From positions 1-6,311 of the forward strand of contig CAMBFP010000065.1 of assembly GCA_945865745.1 (NCBI GenBank): a stretch of 6,311 nucleotides of DNA, given 5' to 3'. This document shows positions 5,623 to 6,311 of this stretch, piece by piece; position 1 is the first letter of the stretch; every line of letters starts with the position of its first letter. This DNA is from Rhizobium sp. Q54. Its GTDB lineage: Bacteria > Pseudomonadota > Alphaproteobacteria > Rickettsiales > UBA1997. The notes under the pieces are model-generated. The model saw only the letters and a program-made list of their open reading frames with translations, searched no databases and was not told where the DNA came from. The translations under genes and the position numbers were made by a program.

Positions 5623-6311
5623 ATGGAATTAATGCAAAACAGCGAAGGTAATCCTTTTATCTTGGCGACTATTCTGATCTATTTTACTGGGTTAATGTAT
5701 CTCGGATACCAAGCTTTCAGAAAGACAAAAACTTTCTCTGATTATATTTTAGGAAGTAGAAAACTTGGCCCAGTTGTTGGCGCGATGAATGTTGGCGCTT
5801 CAGATATGAGCAGCTGGCTATTGATGGGCCTTCCTGGCGCTTTTTATCTTCACGGAGTTAATCAAGTTTGGATTGTAATTGGCTTGATTGTTGGCTCTTA
5901 TTGCAGCTGGAAAATCATCGCTAAACGCCTCAGAAGATACACCGAAATTTCTGGTGACGCCCTTACCATCACCTCTTTTCTTGAACACCGCCTTGAAGAC
6001 AAAAGTAGAATTCTCAACATCTCTACTCTCGTCGTAATTATTTTCTTTTTCACAATTTACATCGCCGCGGGATTCACCGGCAGCGCAAAATTATTCTCCG
6101 CAATCTTTGGAATTTCTTACTTCTCTGCCCTTGTTTTATCTTGCATCGGCATTGTTTCTTACGCCTTGCTCGGCGGATTTTTGGCAGTCAGTTATGCTGA
6201 CTTATTCCAGGGAATATTGATCTTTTGCGTCCTTTTATTCGTGCCATTTTTTATCATCGGCACTTCGGATTTAACAGCCTCAGATCTTGTTGCGAAAACT
6301 ATTGCAATGGC
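5623..6311 (+). CDS. putP: sodium/proline symporter PutP, SSS family (3'-truncated by window edge)
   Basis: Inner-membrane LeuT-fold transporter that takes up proline with sodium. The first 229 residues are visible of about 490-500 expected. Strong PutP matches, recalled from the E. coli protein with an offset of six residues, include FSDYILGSRKLGP (38-50), GASDMSSWLLMGLPGA (58-73), LEDKSRIL (124-131), FFFTIYIAAG (141-150) and GGFLAVSYADLFQG (184-197). D61 and S63 occupy the places of the E. coli sodium-site D55 and S57, R46 that of R40, and D193 that of D187. Hydrophobic segments lie around 12-30, 50-70, 82-99, 133-152, 165-190 and 196-213. The ATG at 5623 is preceded by a C-rich stretch and no Shine-Dalgarno. 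The ATG at 5632 (residue 4) is an equally possible start. The gene is divergent from the pentein-parB unit. The specificity is called from close PutP resemblance rather than general SSS similarity; osmotic or carbon-source use of proline cannot be decided here. Confidence 0.92.
   Translation, partial: MELMQNSEGNPFILATILIYFTGLMYLGYQAFRKTKTFSDYILGSRKLGPVVGAMNVGASDMSSWLLMGLPGAFYLHGVNQVWIVIGLIVGSYCSWKIIAKRLRRYTEISGDALTITSFLEHRLEDKSRILNISTLVVIIFFFTIYIAAGFTGSAKLFSAIFGISYFSALVLSCIGIVSYALLGGFLAVSYADLFQGILIFCVLLFVPFFIIGTSDLTASDLVAKTIAM

Noticed and set aside
1..6311. parS centromere site (TGTTTCACGTGAAACA-like) near parB
   Set aside because: No such palindrome was seen by eye in the intergenic regions or around parB; a computed search allowing two mismatches would settle it.

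Overview
The window is AT-rich, Gram-negative bacterial chromosome. The genes with the clearest family signatures (UbiA-type prenyltransferase, a short-tailed NadD, ParB with an N-terminal RLGRGLSALLG segment) fit an alphaproteobacterium, possibly a reduced-genome or host-associated one. That placement is inference from composition and style, not proof. No rRNA, tRNA, insertion sequence, CRISPR array or phage gene was seen.

Region 1 (1-2007, plus strand) is a compact three-gene cluster. It starts with the 3' part of a 4-hydroxybenzoate polyprenyltransferase gene (ubiA, cut by the window edge). Next is nadD (nicotinate-nucleotide adenylyltransferase), which overlaps ubiA in an ATGA. Last is a TatD-family metal-dependent hydrolase. 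The 31-nt gap between nadD and tatD is spanned by a 12-codon frame that overlaps both neighbours by ATGA, suggesting a translational relay. The products serve quinone synthesis, NAD synthesis and nucleic-acid or D-aminoacyl-tRNA quality control, so the link is co-transcription rather than a shared pathway.

Region 2 (2008-2107) is a short convergent intergenic gap with a weak hairpin and no convincing terminator.

Region 3 (2108-5391, minus strand) is a two-gene unit. The upstream gene encodes a 785-residue protein I do not recognise as a named protein. Its C-terminal 370 or so residues carry the motif order of guanidino-group-modifying (pentein-fold) enzymes: PRD, GGN, HLD, a CGNF strand and a final GIRCLT cysteine. 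Its N-terminal 400 or so residues match nothing I know. Twenty bases downstream, behind a good ribosome binding site, lies parB, the centromere-binding CTPase of chromosome segregation. parA, its usual upstream neighbour, is absent from the window, and the pentein gene sits in its place. This is the most unusual feature here.

Region 4 (5392-6311) is a 231-bp divergent intergenic region followed by the 5' part of a PutP-type sodium/proline symporter gene on the plus strand, which runs off the window end.
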